A stretch of DNA of 64,000 nucleotides from Pseudomonas cichorii (GCF_015471405.1 NZ_BLVZ01000011.1:124001-188000); one strand, 5' to 3'; positions 50,741-60,200 are shown, numbered from the stretch's first letter. The notes: generated from the letters alone by a model not told the origin. Program-made: numbers and translations.

Positions 50741-52663
50741 TCAGACCCGGAAGCGGCTGACCATTGTCTGCAACTGAACGCCCAGGCGAGCCAGCTCGAC
50801 GCTGGAAGCAGCCGTTTCTTCACTGGCCGAAGCGGTCTGCTCGGAAACATCGCGCACGTTGATAATGCTGCGAGTGATTTCCTCGGCCACGGCACTCTGT
50901 TGCTCGGCGGCAGCCGCAATCTGCTGGTTCATGGACTGGATGCTGGAGACGGTCTGGGTGATGCTGCCCAGCGATGCACCCGCCTTACGACTGAGGGTGA
51001 CACTGTTGGCCGTCAGCTCACGGCTGCTGAGCATGATGCTCGACACCTGGCGGGTACCGTTTTGCAGACCGGCCACCAACGTCTCGATCTCTTCGGTCGA
51101 CTGCTGGGTGCGCTGCGCCAGACCACGTACTTCATCAGCCACCACTGCGAACCCGCGACCCGCTTCACCGGCCCGTGCCGCCTCGATGGCCGCATTGAGA
51201 GCCAGCAGGTTAGTCTGTTCGGCAACGGCCTTGATCACATCCATGACCTTACCGATCTTGTCGCTTTCCTGCTCCAGTTCGTTCATCGCTTCAGCCGAGC
51301 GTCCCACTTCTGAGGCCAGACGTTCGATCTGCGCAATCGCCTCACCCACCACCCTGTCGCCATCGCGGGCTTCACGGTCTGCACTGGATGCCGCTTGCGA
51401 AGCCTGTTCGGCGTTGTGGGCAACTTCCTGAACGGTAGCCGACATTTCATTCATGGCCGTGGCCACTTGATCGGTCTCGACTTTCTGATTGTTGACCCCG
51501 GCGCTGGTCTGCTCGGTCACGGCCGACAGCTCTTCAGCAGCACTGGCAATCTGGGTCACGCCATCGCGGATACCGACAATCAGGTCGCGCAGGGTAGCGC
51601 TCATGCGCTGTACACCCTGTTGCAACACGCCCAGCTCATCGCGGCGTGTGACTGCAATGTTGCGCGACAGATCACCCGACGCGATGCGCTCTACTTCGGC
51701 CAGCGTGTCCTGCAAAGGAGCTGTGATCTGGCGGGTGATAATCAGTGCCGCCAGAATGCCCAGAACCAGAGCCAGCACGGTGCCGCCGATCTGCATGTTG
51801 CGTGCATGGTCACTGTCTTCAGCACCCCGAACGGCCTGAAGTTGATACAGCGCTTCGCTGACCTTGGCCATCGCTACGCCTTGCTCGGTGTTTTCCTTGC
51901 GCGCCGCGCCGATAGCCGCATTGGCCGCCTTGAAGTTATCCACAGCCTGACGGTAGCTGACAATGGCGCTTTCCAGTTGCTTGAACTCTTCAACATAGCT
52001 GCCATTGAACGCAGCCCTGAGCGGCTCCATACCCTGCAGGGCAGTATCGAGCTGACGGTATGCATTCTTTTCAGTGGTTTCGTTAGGTTTGCCGGTGTAA
52101 CCACGCACTTCATAGCGAATCAGGGCCAGATTTTCCTTGGCTTTCAGAATCGCCTGGTAGCGCCCGAAACGGCGCTCGTCATCCGGCGGCATGCTGACAA
52201 CATCGTCGATGATCCTGCCGATGATTTCTGCGCCTTTGACAGCGTGGACACCCATGGTTTTACGCAGGGCAGCATCGGCACGGTAAGCCTCACGCATCCG
52301 GTCATACGACTGCTGATACTCAGCAGTGAGCTTGCCCATTTCCTGGAGCTTTTCCTGGTTACCCGGATAGGTAAAAAGCGCCAGCAGCGAGTTGTGCTTT
52401 TCCTTGAGGCGGTTCAAAAGGCCCTGAGCGACATCACCCATCTTTTCATCGCCGTCCTCAGTGACGTACTGCAAGCGTCTGAGGCGCAGCTCACTCATTT
52501 CTGCATTGAGATTCATGATGTCGGCGACGCGCTCGCTACGCTCGATCAGGCTGCCCAAACCACCCCAGCCAGTCAGCGCCAGGAGGCAAGTCAGAATGAG
52601 TACTGCGCCAAAACCCAGGGCGAGTTTCAATTTGACACTGATGTTCGCAAACCATGTATTCAT
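50741..52663 (-). CDS. Methyl-accepting chemotaxis protein with HBM sensor domain (paralogue 1)
   Basis: A 640-residue inner-membrane chemoreceptor: TM1 (about 11-33), a helical bimodular (HBM) periplasmic sensor (about 35-285), TM2 (about 288-310), HAMP (311-365) and a signalling domain with the intact tip AEQTNLLALNAAIEAARAGE (482-501). HBM sensors such as McpS of P. putida bind TCA-cycle acids; the arginines at 60 and 63 in SELRLRRLQYV lie in the first sensor helix, where ligand-contacting arginines are found in that group. The start at 52663 has AAGGA upstream and gives MNTWFANISVKLKLALGF. It is followed upstream by a second HBM receptor of identical length. Confidence 0.9.
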   Translation of the reverse strand: MNTWFANISVKLKLALGFGAVLILTCLLALTGWGGLGSLIERSERVADIMNLNAEMSELRLRRLQYVTEDGDEKMGDVAQGLLNRLKEKHNSLLALFTYPGNQEKLQEMGKLTAEYQQSYDRMREAYRADAALRKTMGVHAVKGAEIIGRIIDDVVSMPPDDERRFGRYQAILKAKENLALIRYEVRGYTGKPNETTEKNAYRQLDTALQGMEPLRAAFNGSYVEEFKQLESAIVSYRQAVDNFKAANAAIGAARKENTEQGVAMAKVSEALYQLQAVRGAEDSDHARNMQIGGTVLALVLGILAALIITRQITAPLQDTLAEVERIASGDLSRNIAVTRRDELGVLQQGVQRMSATLRDLIVGIRDGVTQIASAAEELSAVTEQTSAGVNNQKVETDQVATAMNEMSATVQEVAHNAEQASQAASSADREARDGDRVVGEAIAQIERLASEVGRSAEAMNELEQESDKIGKVMDVIKAVAEQTNLLALNAAIEAARAGEAGRGFAVVADEVRGLAQRTQQSTEEIETLVAGLQNGTRQVSSIMLSSRELTANSVTLSRKAGASLGSITQTVSSIQSMNQQIAAAAEQQSAVAEEITRSIINVRDVSEQTASASEETAASSVELARLGVQLQTMVSRFRV

Positions 52664-52865
52664 GACATTCCTTCGATTTCCTGAACGCTCGCCAGGGCGA
52701 TTTAAACCGCGACCAGTTGTCCAGTAAGTGGGCTGGATCGAACTAATAAATTGATACAGATGATTACATGAATAACAGAAAGAATGGCTCATGGCCATTC
52801 ATTAGTGCATGAGATTTACTCACGCTGGCGCGCGAAAAGGCTTGAGATAGAGCACTTTGGCTCAG

Positions 52866-52896
52866 AAAAAACTGAGCCCGGCAAAGGCCGGGCTCA
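52866..52896 (-). terminator. Rho-independent terminator of the second HBM receptor gene
   Basis: TGAGCCCGGC and GCCGGGCTCA form a perfect 10-base-pair stem with a 4-base loop; on the minus strand it is followed by a T run (A run at 52866-52871 on the plus strand). Confidence 0.85.
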
Positions 52897-52914
52897 AAGG
52901 TGCCGCGGGATGAA

Positions 52915-54837
52915 TCAGACGCGGAAGTGGCTGACCATCATCTGCAACTGGCCGCCCAGGCGAGCCAGTTCGACGCTGGACGCTGCGGTTTCTTCACTGG
53001 CCGAAGCGGTCTGCTCGGAAACGTCACGCACATTGATAATGCTGCGGCTGATTTCCTCGGCCACGGCGCTTTGCTCTTCGGCGGCGGCAGCAATCTGCTG
53101 GTTCATCGCCTGAATGTTGGACACAGTCTGGGTAATGTTGCCCAGCGATGCGCCCGCCTTGCGGCTGAGTGAAACACTGCTGGCGGTCAGCTCGCGACTG
53201 CTGAGCATGATGCTCGACACCTGACGAGTACCATTCTGCAGACCTGCCACCAGGTTTTCGATTTCCTCGGTCGACTGCTGGGTACGCTGCGCCAGGCCAC
53301 GAACTTCGTCGGCAACCACCGCAAAACCACGACCCGCCTCACCAGCCCGCGCAGCCTCGATGGCCGCGTTGAGGGCCAGCAGGTTAGTCTGTTCGGCAAC
53401 GGCCTTGATCACGTCCATGACCTTGCCGATCTTGTCGCTTTCCTGTTCCAGCTCGCTCATGGCGTCAGCCGAGCGGCCTACTTCGGCAGCCAGTTTTTCG
53501 ATCTGGGCAATCGCTTCACCCACCACCTTGTCACCATCGCGGGCTTCACGGTCGGCATTGGAAGCGGCGTGCGAAGCCTGTTCGGCGTTGCGGGCAACTT
53601 CCTGAACAGTCGCCGACATTTCATGCATGGCCGTGGCCACCTGATCGGTCTCGACTTTCTGGCTGTTGACCCCGGCGCTGGTCTGCTCGGTCACGGCCGA
53701 CAGCTCTTCGGCAGCACTGGCAATCTGAGTCACGCCATCACGAATACCGGTAATGAGATCACGCAGCGTGGAACCCATGCGCTGGATACCTTGTTGCAGC
53801 ACACCCAACTCGTCGCGACGGGTCACCACAATGTTCTGCGACAAGTCGCCCGAAGCGATGCGGTCCACAACGTCCATGGTTTCCTGAAGAGGACGGGTGA
53901 TCTGACGGGTGATGAGAACCGCGGCCAGAATGCCCAGGAACAGCGCCAGCACGGTGCAGCCGATCTGCATGTTGCGGGCCTGCGCACTTTCCATATCACG
54001 ACGATCCAGCTGAAGCTGATACATGTCTTCACTGATCTTGACGATGTCCTGACCTTGTACGGTCATTTCCTTACGAGCCTGCGAGATATCGTTATTCGCC
54101 GTCTTGAAACCCTGAAGCGCGGTGCGATAGCTGGCCAGGGAGGCTTCCAGTTGCTTGAGGAGATCACCATGGGTGTCGCTGAAGCTGGCTTTGAGCGGAG
54201 TCAGCCCTTTGATGGCGTCGTCCAGTTGGTTAACGGCTTTCTGTTCGTTTTCAGGTGTGAGGTCAGCGGCATAGCCACGAACTTCGTAGCGCACCTGCAT
54301 CAAGTCTTCCTTGGTATTGATGACGCTCTCATACTGGCTGAAACGGGTTTCATCGGCAGGGTCCAGCTTTTTGACGTCGGCCAGGATCTGCTCGATCAGA
54401 GCTGCCCCCTTGACGGCATGTACACCCATCTCCGCACGCATGGCAATGCTGGTCCTGTAGCCATTGCGCATGTTGTTCAGGGATTTCTGGTAATCACTGA
54501 TCACCACACCCAGCTTCTCAAGCAGCCTTACGTTTTCAGGGCTCTTGAAGGACTTGAGCAGTTTCTCCTGATAGCCTTTGAAGCCATCAAGCGACACCTG
54601 AACGGTTTCGGCGACCTTCTCGTCCCCGTTGGCGACCATATATTGCAGGCGCGTCACCCGCAGTTTGGTCAGCTGGGAGTTGAGCGAAGTGATGTCGCTC
54701 ATCCAGTTACTGCGATCAATCAGACCGCTGAGGCTGGTCCAGCCAGTCAGGGCAAGAATGGCAGTAAAAACAAGTACTAGACCGAACCCAAGGGCCAGTT
54801 TCATATTTACGCTGATGTTTGCAAACCAGCTATTCAT
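52915..54837 (-). CDS. Methyl-accepting chemotaxis protein with HBM sensor domain (paralogue 2)
   Basis: Also exactly 640 residues, with the same layout as the receptor at 50741: MNSWFANISVNMKLALGFGL, HBM sensor, second TM, HAMP, signalling domain. From about residue 310 on the two proteins are nearly identical, while the sensor domains differ strongly (for example TKLRVTRLQYMVANGDEKVA here). R60 and R63 are conserved. The likely ligands are small organic acids, but probably not the same set. It has its own terminator at 52866-52896 and a possible flagellar-type promoter at 54868-54895. Confidence 0.9.
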   Translation of the reverse strand: MNSWFANISVNMKLALGFGLVLVFTAILALTGWTSLSGLIDRSNWMSDITSLNSQLTKLRVTRLQYMVANGDEKVAETVQVSLDGFKGYQEKLLKSFKSPENVRLLEKLGVVISDYQKSLNNMRNGYRTSIAMRAEMGVHAVKGAALIEQILADVKKLDPADETRFSQYESVINTKEDLMQVRYEVRGYAADLTPENEQKAVNQLDDAIKGLTPLKASFSDTHGDLLKQLEASLASYRTALQGFKTANNDISQARKEMTVQGQDIVKISEDMYQLQLDRRDMESAQARNMQIGCTVLALFLGILAAVLITRQITRPLQETMDVVDRIASGDLSQNIVVTRRDELGVLQQGIQRMGSTLRDLITGIRDGVTQIASAAEELSAVTEQTSAGVNSQKVETDQVATAMHEMSATVQEVARNAEQASHAASNADREARDGDKVVGEAIAQIEKLAAEVGRSADAMSELEQESDKIGKVMDVIKAVAEQTNLLALNAAIEAARAGEAGRGFAVVADEVRGLAQRTQQSTEEIENLVAGLQNGTRQVSSIMLSSRELTASSVSLSRKAGASLGNITQTVSNIQAMNQQIAAAAEEQSAVAEEISRSIINVRDVSEQTASASEETAASSVELARLGGQLQMMVSHFRV

Positions 54838-54867
54838 CGACTTTCTCCAGGATCGTCTAGTTTCAAA

Positions 54868-54895
54868 TTATGGCCGCTGGAAAGTTGTTTTTTTA
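54868..54895 (-). promoter_or_regulatory. Possible FliA (sigma-28) promoter before the second HBM receptor
   Basis: On the minus strand TAAAAAAA (54895-54888) and GGCCATAA (54875-54868) are 12 bases apart; the sigma-28 consensus is TAAAGTTT-N11-GCCGATAA. The match is partial, but the position, about 30 bases before the start codon, is right for a chemoreceptor gene. The remainder of the gap to 55218 is AT-rich, with no gene that I can support. Confidence 0.35.
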
Positions 54896-55218
54896 GGCCG
54901 CAGCAAAGGCAATACGTAATGTCACTATCGGCAGATCACAGCTGACCTGAAATAAAAAACGGAGAAAGTTGAAAAAAAATCGCTGGGCTTTCACGAAGCT
55001 TTCATTCGCTGCAGCCCACAGTTATAAAGGCATGCAGAGAATGACATTCGTCATACCCTGTCATAAAAAAGACGCCATAAATCTGTCTATAATGGATCCA
55101 AAAAAAACCAGCATTGCCGTATGGGTATATAGTACTTTAGCCATAGCGAATAGAACGCCTCTATAAAAACAAATTACCCGAACATCAAAACCTATTGTTT
55201 CTGCCGAGATTTATAGTA

Positions 55219-57099
55219 ATGAGCTTGAAGTTCCGTCATAAAATCCTGTTAGCCGCATCGGGTGTCGTGGTATTGGCATTCGCACTATTCACTTTCTATA
55301 ACGATTATCTGCAACGTACGACCATTCGTCAGAATCTTGAGACGTCTGTAGGACAGGCAGGGGAGTTGGCCGCCAGCAGTGTTCAGAACTGGCTGAGCGG
55401 GCGCATTCTCGTTCTGGAAAACCTCGCTCAGAACGTTGCCTTCCAAGGTGTAGGGACTGACCTGAGCGGACTAGTGTCCCAATCCTCGTTGGTATCCACC
55501 TTCCAGTTCACCTATGTCGGTGACAGCAAGGGCACATTCACCCAGCGACCCAATGTCGAAATGCCGGCGGGTTACGACCCACGCCAACGGCCCTGGTACA
55601 AATCGACCATCGAAGCCGGCAAGAGCATCCTGAGCGCGCCTTATCTGGCGTCGGTGGGCGGCCTGGTGGTCACCATCGCCAGCCCGATCAAATCAGGCGG
55701 CCAGGTTTCCGGCGTGGCCGGTGGCGACCTGAGCCTCGATACGCTGGTCAAGATCATCAACTCCGTCGAGTTCGGCGGTATCGGTTACGCCTTTCTGGTC
55801 AGCGGTGACGGTCAGGTCATCGTCAGCCCGGACAAGGATCAGGTGCTGAAGAACCTCAAGGACATCTATCCGGGCCAGACACTGACTCTGGACAAGCGCC
55901 TGCGTGAAGTGACCCTCAATGGCCAGGATCGCATCCTGTCCTTTACCCCGATCACCGGCTTGCCATCGGCCGACTGGTATATCGGCCTGAGCATCGACCG
56001 CAACAAGGCCTATGCGCCCCTGAGTCAGTTCCGTAGCTCTGCACTGGTCGCGGTACTCATTGCGGTGGCGGTGATTGCCTTGCTGCTGAGCCTGCTGATC
56101 CGTGCGCTGATGCGCCCACTGACCGACATGGGCCGTGCAATGCAGGACATCGCCCAAGGGGAAGGCGACCTGACTCGTCGTCTGCGTATCCAGGGCCAGG
56201 ATGAGTTCGCCGAACTGGGCGGCTCCTTCAACCAGTTTGTCGAGCGCGTACACGCATCCATTGCTGAAGTGTCGTCCGCAACCGTGCAGGTCCATGACCT
56301 GTCGCGGCGTGTGGTGGAATCGTCCAACGCCTCGATCACAGGCTTCGATGAGCAAAGCGCCCGCACCAACAGCGTGGCCGCAGCGATCAACCAGTTGGGC
56401 GCCGCCACTCAGGAAATTGCACGCAATGCGTCCGATGCCTCGACCCAGGCCAGCGAAGCACGTGAGCAGGCTGAAGACGGCCGGATTGTGGTGGAAAAAA
56501 CCATAAACGCCATGAGTGAGCTGTCGAGCAAGATCAGCGACTCCTGCACCAAGATCGAAACACTCAATGCCAGCACCGACAACATCGGACACATCCTGGA
56601 CGTCATCAAAGGCATCTCGCAGCAGACCAACCTGCTGGCGCTCAACGCGGCAATCGAGGCAGCACGTGCCGGTGATGCCGGACGCGGTTTTGCCGTGGTG
56701 GCCGATGAAGTGCGCAACCTGGCACATCGCACCCAGGTTTCCGCCGATGAGATCCACAAGATGATCGGCGAGCTGCAAAGCGGTTCTCAGCAAGCCGTCT
56801 TGAACATGAACGAGAGCCAGACATCCAGCCAGGACAGCGTGGAGGTTGCCAATCAGGCAGGTAACCGTCTGCGCGATGTAACCCGGCGCATCGGTGAAAT
56901 CGACGGCATGAACCAGTCGGTTGCAGCGGCTACTGAAGAACAGACCGCCGTGGTGGAAACCCTGAACGTGGACATCAGCCAGATCAACACCCTCAACCAA
57001 CAGGGCGTGTCCAACCTCAATGAAACCCTCAAGGACTGCGCGGCGCTTTCACAACAGGCCGGGCGTTTGAAGCAACTGGTGGACAGCTTCAAGATCTGA
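55219..57099 (+). CDS. PctA-like methyl-accepting chemotaxis protein with dCache sensor
   Basis: A 626-residue receptor: TM1 (about 9-29), double-Cache periplasmic sensor (35-275), TM2 (about 277-297), HAMP (298-350) and signalling domain with tip QQTNLLALNAAIEAARAGDA. P. aeruginosa PctA is 629 residues. The amino-acid motif of dCache_1AA is mostly there: Y119, R124, W126, Y127 (YDPRQRPWY), Y142 and D170, but the position of PctA Asp146 is Ala144 (PYLAS). Since that Asp contacts the ligand amine, the ligand range may differ from classical L-amino acids. The ATG at 55219 gives MSLKFRHKILL. Confidence 0.9.
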   Translation: MSLKFRHKILLAASGVVVLAFALFTFYNDYLQRTTIRQNLETSVGQAGELAASSVQNWLSGRILVLENLAQNVAFQGVGTDLSGLVSQSSLVSTFQFTYVGDSKGTFTQRPNVEMPAGYDPRQRPWYKSTIEAGKSILSAPYLASVGGLVVTIASPIKSGGQVSGVAGGDLSLDTLVKIINSVEFGGIGYAFLVSGDGQVIVSPDKDQVLKNLKDIYPGQTLTLDKRLREVTLNGQDRILSFTPITGLPSADWYIGLSIDRNKAYAPLSQFRSSALVAVLIAVAVIALLLSLLIRALMRPLTDMGRAMQDIAQGEGDLTRRLRIQGQDEFAELGGSFNQFVERVHASIAEVSSATVQVHDLSRRVVESSNASITGFDEQSARTNSVAAAINQLGAATQEIARNASDASTQASEAREQAEDGRIVVEKTINAMSELSSKISDSCTKIETLNASTDNIGHILDVIKGISQQTNLLALNAAIEAARAGDAGRGFAVVADEVRNLAHRTQVSADEIHKMIGELQSGSQQAVLNMNESQTSSQDSVEVANQAGNRLRDVTRRIGEIDGMNQSVAAATEEQTAVVETLNVDISQINTLNQQGVSNLNETLKDCAALSQQAGRLKQLVDSFKI

Positions 57100-57112
57100 T
57101 GAGGTCAGCCAC

Positions 57113-57144
57113 GTCAGCCGCCTCCTGTGCAGGAAGCGGCTGAC
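57113..57144. terminator. Hairpin terminator between convergent genes
   Basis: GTCAGCCGC pairs with GCGGCTGAC; inside, TCCTG and CAGGA pair further. It separates the dCache receptor gene from the convergent DUF4870 gene. A short GGGTTT follows. Confidence 0.7.
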
Positions 57145-57162
57145 GGGTTTCAGACAGGATCG

Positions 57163-57525
57163 TTACTTCAGCGCACGCCAGGTGAACGGATAACGGTATT
57201 CCTGGCCTTCGTTGGCCTTGATCGCAGCAATGATCGTCAGCACCAGTGCGCCGACACCGATCAGCATCAATAGCGGAAATCCGATAACCACGATCACCAG
57301 CAACATGCTGACAGCCATGGCAATCGAAACCGTGATCTGGAAGTTCAGCGCTTCCTTGCCCTGTGAATCCAGGAACGGATCAGAGTCCTTCTTGAGCTGC
57401 CAGACAATCAGCGGCCCAAGCAGATTGCCGAACGGAAAGATAAACCCGCCGAAAGCCGCCAGGTGACAGAACATTGCCCACTGACGAACATCCCGAGCAG
57501 GTTTTGGAAACTGGCTGTCACTCAT
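57163..57525 (-). CDS. DUF4870 membrane protein
   Basis: A 120-residue protein with three hydrophobic segments (about 20-40, 68-88 and 88-106) and the DUF4870 pattern: WAMFCHLAAFGGFIFPFGNL, then LDSQGKEALNFQITVSI. Its function is unknown. It follows rph by 22 bases on the same strand; AAGGAG is six bases before its ATG. In PAO1 a gene of this type sits between crc and rph, as I recall, so it marks the right border of the extra DNA found here. Confidence 0.85.
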   Translation of the reverse strand: MSDSQFPKPARDVRQWAMFCHLAAFGGFIFPFGNLLGPLIVWQLKKDSDPFLDSQGKEALNFQITVSIAMAVSMLLVIVVIGFPLLMLIGVGALVLTIIAAIKANEGQEYRYPFTWRALK

Positions 57526-57547
57526 ATGCGGCTCCTTTCATTGCGCA

Positions 57548-58270
57548 TCAGTCGGCCAGTGCGGCACGCTGCAATTCGAACAACTCGGTCATGCCTTTCT
57601 GGGCCAGCGCCAGCATTGCGTTCAGCTCTTCGGGCTGGAATGGCGCGCCTTCGGCAGTACCCTGAACCTCGATGAAACCACCGGCGCTGGTCATGACCAC
57701 GTTCAGGTCGGTCTCGGCGGCGGAGTCTTCCAGATAGTCCAGATCGAGCACTGGCTCGCCCTGATACATACCGACCGACACGGCAGCGATCATCTGCTTG
57801 AGCGGGTCACCGCCCTTGAGGCCGCCGCGCTTCTTGATCACTTTCAGGGCATCGACCAGGGCAACCATGGAGCCGGTGATGGATGCAGTACGAGTACCGC
57901 CATCGGCCTGAATCACGTCGCAGTCGACATACAGGGTCACGTCGCCCAGCTTGGACATGTCCAGCGCAGCACGCAGCGAGCGGCCGATCAGACGCTGGAT
58001 CTCCAGAGTACGCCCGCCTTGCTTGCCACGGCTGGCTTCGCGCTGGTTACGCTCGCCGGTCGCACGCGGCAGCATGCCGTACTCGGCGGTCAACCAGCCC
58101 TGGCCCTGACCTTTAAGGAAGCGTGGTACGCCATTTTCGACGCTGACCGTGCAGATCACCTTGGTGTCACCGAACTCCACCAGCACAGAACCTTCGGCGT
58201 GTTTGGTGTAGTTGCGGGTGATGCGGATCGGACGGAGCTGATCGGCAGCGCGACCACTTGGACGTTTCAT
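57548..58270 (-). CDS. rph: Ribonuclease PH
   Basis: A 240-residue phosphorolytic 3'-5' exoribonuclease that trims the ends of tRNA precursors. The start at 58270 gives MKRPSGRAADQLRPIRITRN; GWLTAEYGMLPRATGERNQR and IQADGGTRTASITGSMVAL are diagnostic, and the length is standard. In-frame sequence upstream of this start is not homologous. It is divergent from yicC, as in most gammaproteobacteria, and heads an operon with the DUF4870 gene. Confidence 0.97.
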   Translation of the reverse strand: MKRPSGRAADQLRPIRITRNYTKHAEGSVLVEFGDTKVICTVSVENGVPRFLKGQGQGWLTAEYGMLPRATGERNQREASRGKQGGRTLEIQRLIGRSLRAALDMSKLGDVTLYVDCDVIQADGGTRTASITGSMVALVDALKVIKKRGGLKGGDPLKQMIAAVSVGMYQGEPVLDLDYLEDSAAETDLNVVMTSAGGFIEVQGTAEGAPFQPEELNAMLALAQKGMTELFELQRAALAD

Positions 58271-58552
58271 CTGGGATACCTGTACTGGGACGGAAAACTG
58301 CCGAGCATTATAGAGGTCACAGCCCAAGCTGGGCATATCTAAAAGTCGCAATACCGATACCGGATAGTTCAAAGGCTCTGGGACCGGGCTTTCAAGCCTC
58401 GAGCACTGGAAAGAACGGAGCCTTGCATCGCTTGTCACATTCACGGATTGGGAGCCTGAGCTGCACTGCGCTACAATCCTGCGCCTTTGCAGCCTGTCGG
58501 CTTTTACGACTTCCGTGACCGCGCTCATGGACCGAACCAAGAGGTACTTCCT

Positions 58553-59416
58553 ATGGTGCACAGCATGACGGCCTTTGCCCGAGTCGAACAGGCCGGCGCT
58601 CAAGGCACATTGAGTTGGGAACTACGCTCGGTCAATCATCGCTACCTTGAACCTCACCTGCGTCTGCCGGAATCCTTCCGCGACCTGGAGGGCGCAATCC
58701 GCGAGGCCCTGCGCCAGGGTTTGTCACGTGGCAAGGTCGAATGCACCTTGCGCTTCGTTGAGGAAAACGCGGGCAAACCGCTGCAAGTGGACCGCGAGCG
58801 CGCCGGACAACTGATTGCTGCTGCCGAAGTCGTCGCCGGCCTGATCAAGCAGCCTGCGGCCCTCAACCCTCTTGAGGTCCTGGCCTGGCCTGGCGTTCTG
58901 GTGGCCGACGCCTCGGACCCGCAAGCCCTCAACAATGAAGCCCTGAAACTCTTCAACGAAGCCCTGACCGAACTGAAGAACGGTCGCGGCCGCGAAGGTG
59001 CGGATCTGGCCAGGCTGCTCGATGAGCGCCTGACGTCCATCACCCAGGAAGTCGCCACCCTGCGCACTCTGGTGCCACAGATGCTGGCCGCTCAGCGGCA
59101 GAAAGTCCTGGATCGCTTTGCCGACATGAAGGCAGAGCTTGATCCCCAGCGCCTGGAGCAGGAAATGGTCCTGCTGGCGCAGAAAAGCGATGTCGCGGAA
59201 GAGCTCGATCGCCTGAGCACGCACGTCACGGAAGTGCGCCGCGTGCTCAAGACCGGCGGACAGGCGGGTCGTCGCCTGGACTTCCTGATGCAGGAGCTCA
59301 ACCGCGAAGCCAACACACTAGGCTCCAAGGCCTTCGACCCACGCAGCACACAGGCTGCCGTCAACCTAAAGGTGTTGATCGAGCAGATGCGTGAACAAGT
59401 GCAGAATATTGAGTAA
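58553..59416 (+). CDS. yicC: YicC-family endoribonuclease-like protein
   Basis: A 287-residue YicC/YloC protein; the N-terminal domain starts MVHSMTAFARVEQAGAQGTL, SWELRSVNHRYLE follows, and the C-terminal DUF1732 domain contains GGQAGRRLDFLMQELNREAN then TLGSKA. E. coli YicC is an RNA-binding endoribonuclease that acts on the small RNA RyhB. GAGG lies seven bases before the ATG at 58553. gmk begins 14 bases after its stop, so they form an operon with rpoZ and spoT further on. Confidence 0.94.
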   Translation: MVHSMTAFARVEQAGAQGTLSWELRSVNHRYLEPHLRLPESFRDLEGAIREALRQGLSRGKVECTLRFVEENAGKPLQVDRERAGQLIAAAEVVAGLIKQPAALNPLEVLAWPGVLVADASDPQALNNEALKLFNEALTELKNGRGREGADLARLLDERLTSITQEVATLRTLVPQMLAAQRQKVLDRFADMKAELDPQRLEQEMVLLAQKSDVAEELDRLSTHVTEVRRVLKTGGQAGRRLDFLMQELNREANTLGSKAFDPRSTQAAVNLKVLIEQMREQVQNIE

Positions 59417-59429
59417 GGCTGAACCTGAC

Positions 59430-60053
59430 ATGACCCACAGTACCGGTACCCTGTACATCATTTCCGCTCCGTCCGGCGCAGGCAAGACCAGTCTGGTCAA
59501 GGCTCTGATCGACGACTCGGAGCAGCAGATCCGCGTTTCGGTTTCGCACACCACCCGCGCCATGCGCCCCGGTGAAGTCGATGGCGTGAATTATCACTTC
59601 GTTGATCGCGCCGAATTCCAGCGCATGATCGACCATGGTGATTTCCTGGAGCAGGCCGAAGTCTTCGGCAACCTCTACGGCACGTCGCAGAGCCATCTGC
59701 AGCAGACACTGGACGAAGGCCATGACCTGATTCTGGAAATCGACTGGCAAGGCGCCCAGCAGGTTCGCAAGCAGATGCCCCATGCACGCTCGATCTTCAT
59801 CCTGCCGCCAACCCAGCAGGCACTGCGCCAGCGCCTGACCAACCGTGGCCAGGACAGCGACGAGATCATCGACGCACGCATGCGCGAAGCGGTCAGCGAA
59901 ATGAGTCACTACAAGGAATATGAGGCCATCGTGGTCAACGATGACTTCGCCCATGCACTGGAAGACCTGAAAGCGATTTTCCGCGCCAACCGGCTCAGCC
60001 TGCAGCATCAGGAAGAGAAATACAGCCAGTTATTCAAAGAGTTACTGGCCTGA
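59430..60053 (+). CDS. gmk: Guanylate kinase
   Basis: A 207-residue enzyme that phosphorylates GMP to GDP with ATP. The P-loop APSGAGKTSLVKAL (about 11-24), the GMP-binding SHTTRAMRPGEVDGVNYHFV and the DIDWQGAQQVR-type segment (LEIDWQGAQQVRKQM) are intact. The start at 59430 gives MTHSTGTLYIISAPSGAGKT. It supplies the guanine nucleotide pool on which SpoT, encoded nearby, acts. Confidence 0.97.
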   Translation: MTHSTGTLYIISAPSGAGKTSLVKALIDDSEQQIRVSVSHTTRAMRPGEVDGVNYHFVDRAEFQRMIDHGDFLEQAEVFGNLYGTSQSHLQQTLDEGHDLILEIDWQGAQQVRKQMPHARSIFILPPTQQALRQRLTNRGQDSDEIIDARMREAVSEMSHYKEYEAIVVNDDFAHALEDLKAIFRANRLSLQHQEEKYSQLFKELLA

Positions 60054-60060
60054 ACCGACC

Positions 60061-60090
60061 TTGCGGGCACGCGCTGACGCCTGCCCGCAA
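60061..60090 (+). terminator. Hairpin after gmk
   Basis: TTGCGGGCA pairs with TGCCCGCAA across a 12-base loop, eight bases after gmk. It lacks a T run and could be an attenuator before rpoZ. Confidence 0.5.
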
Positions 60091-60200
60091 CGCTCACCCT
60101 TCGGCGTGCCGCTTGAAGCTTGTGGCTAACCGCTTGTAAACTACCGAGTCCGCTCGCCCATCCGGGCACCGCGCATACGCATTTGCTACGAGGAATACCC

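Noticed and set aside
55193..55210. A sigma-28-like motif (TCAAAACC, then GCCGAGAT) before the dCache receptor
   Set aside because: Transcription would start within a few bases of the ATG at 55219 and would leave out the ribosome-binding site, so the position does not fit.
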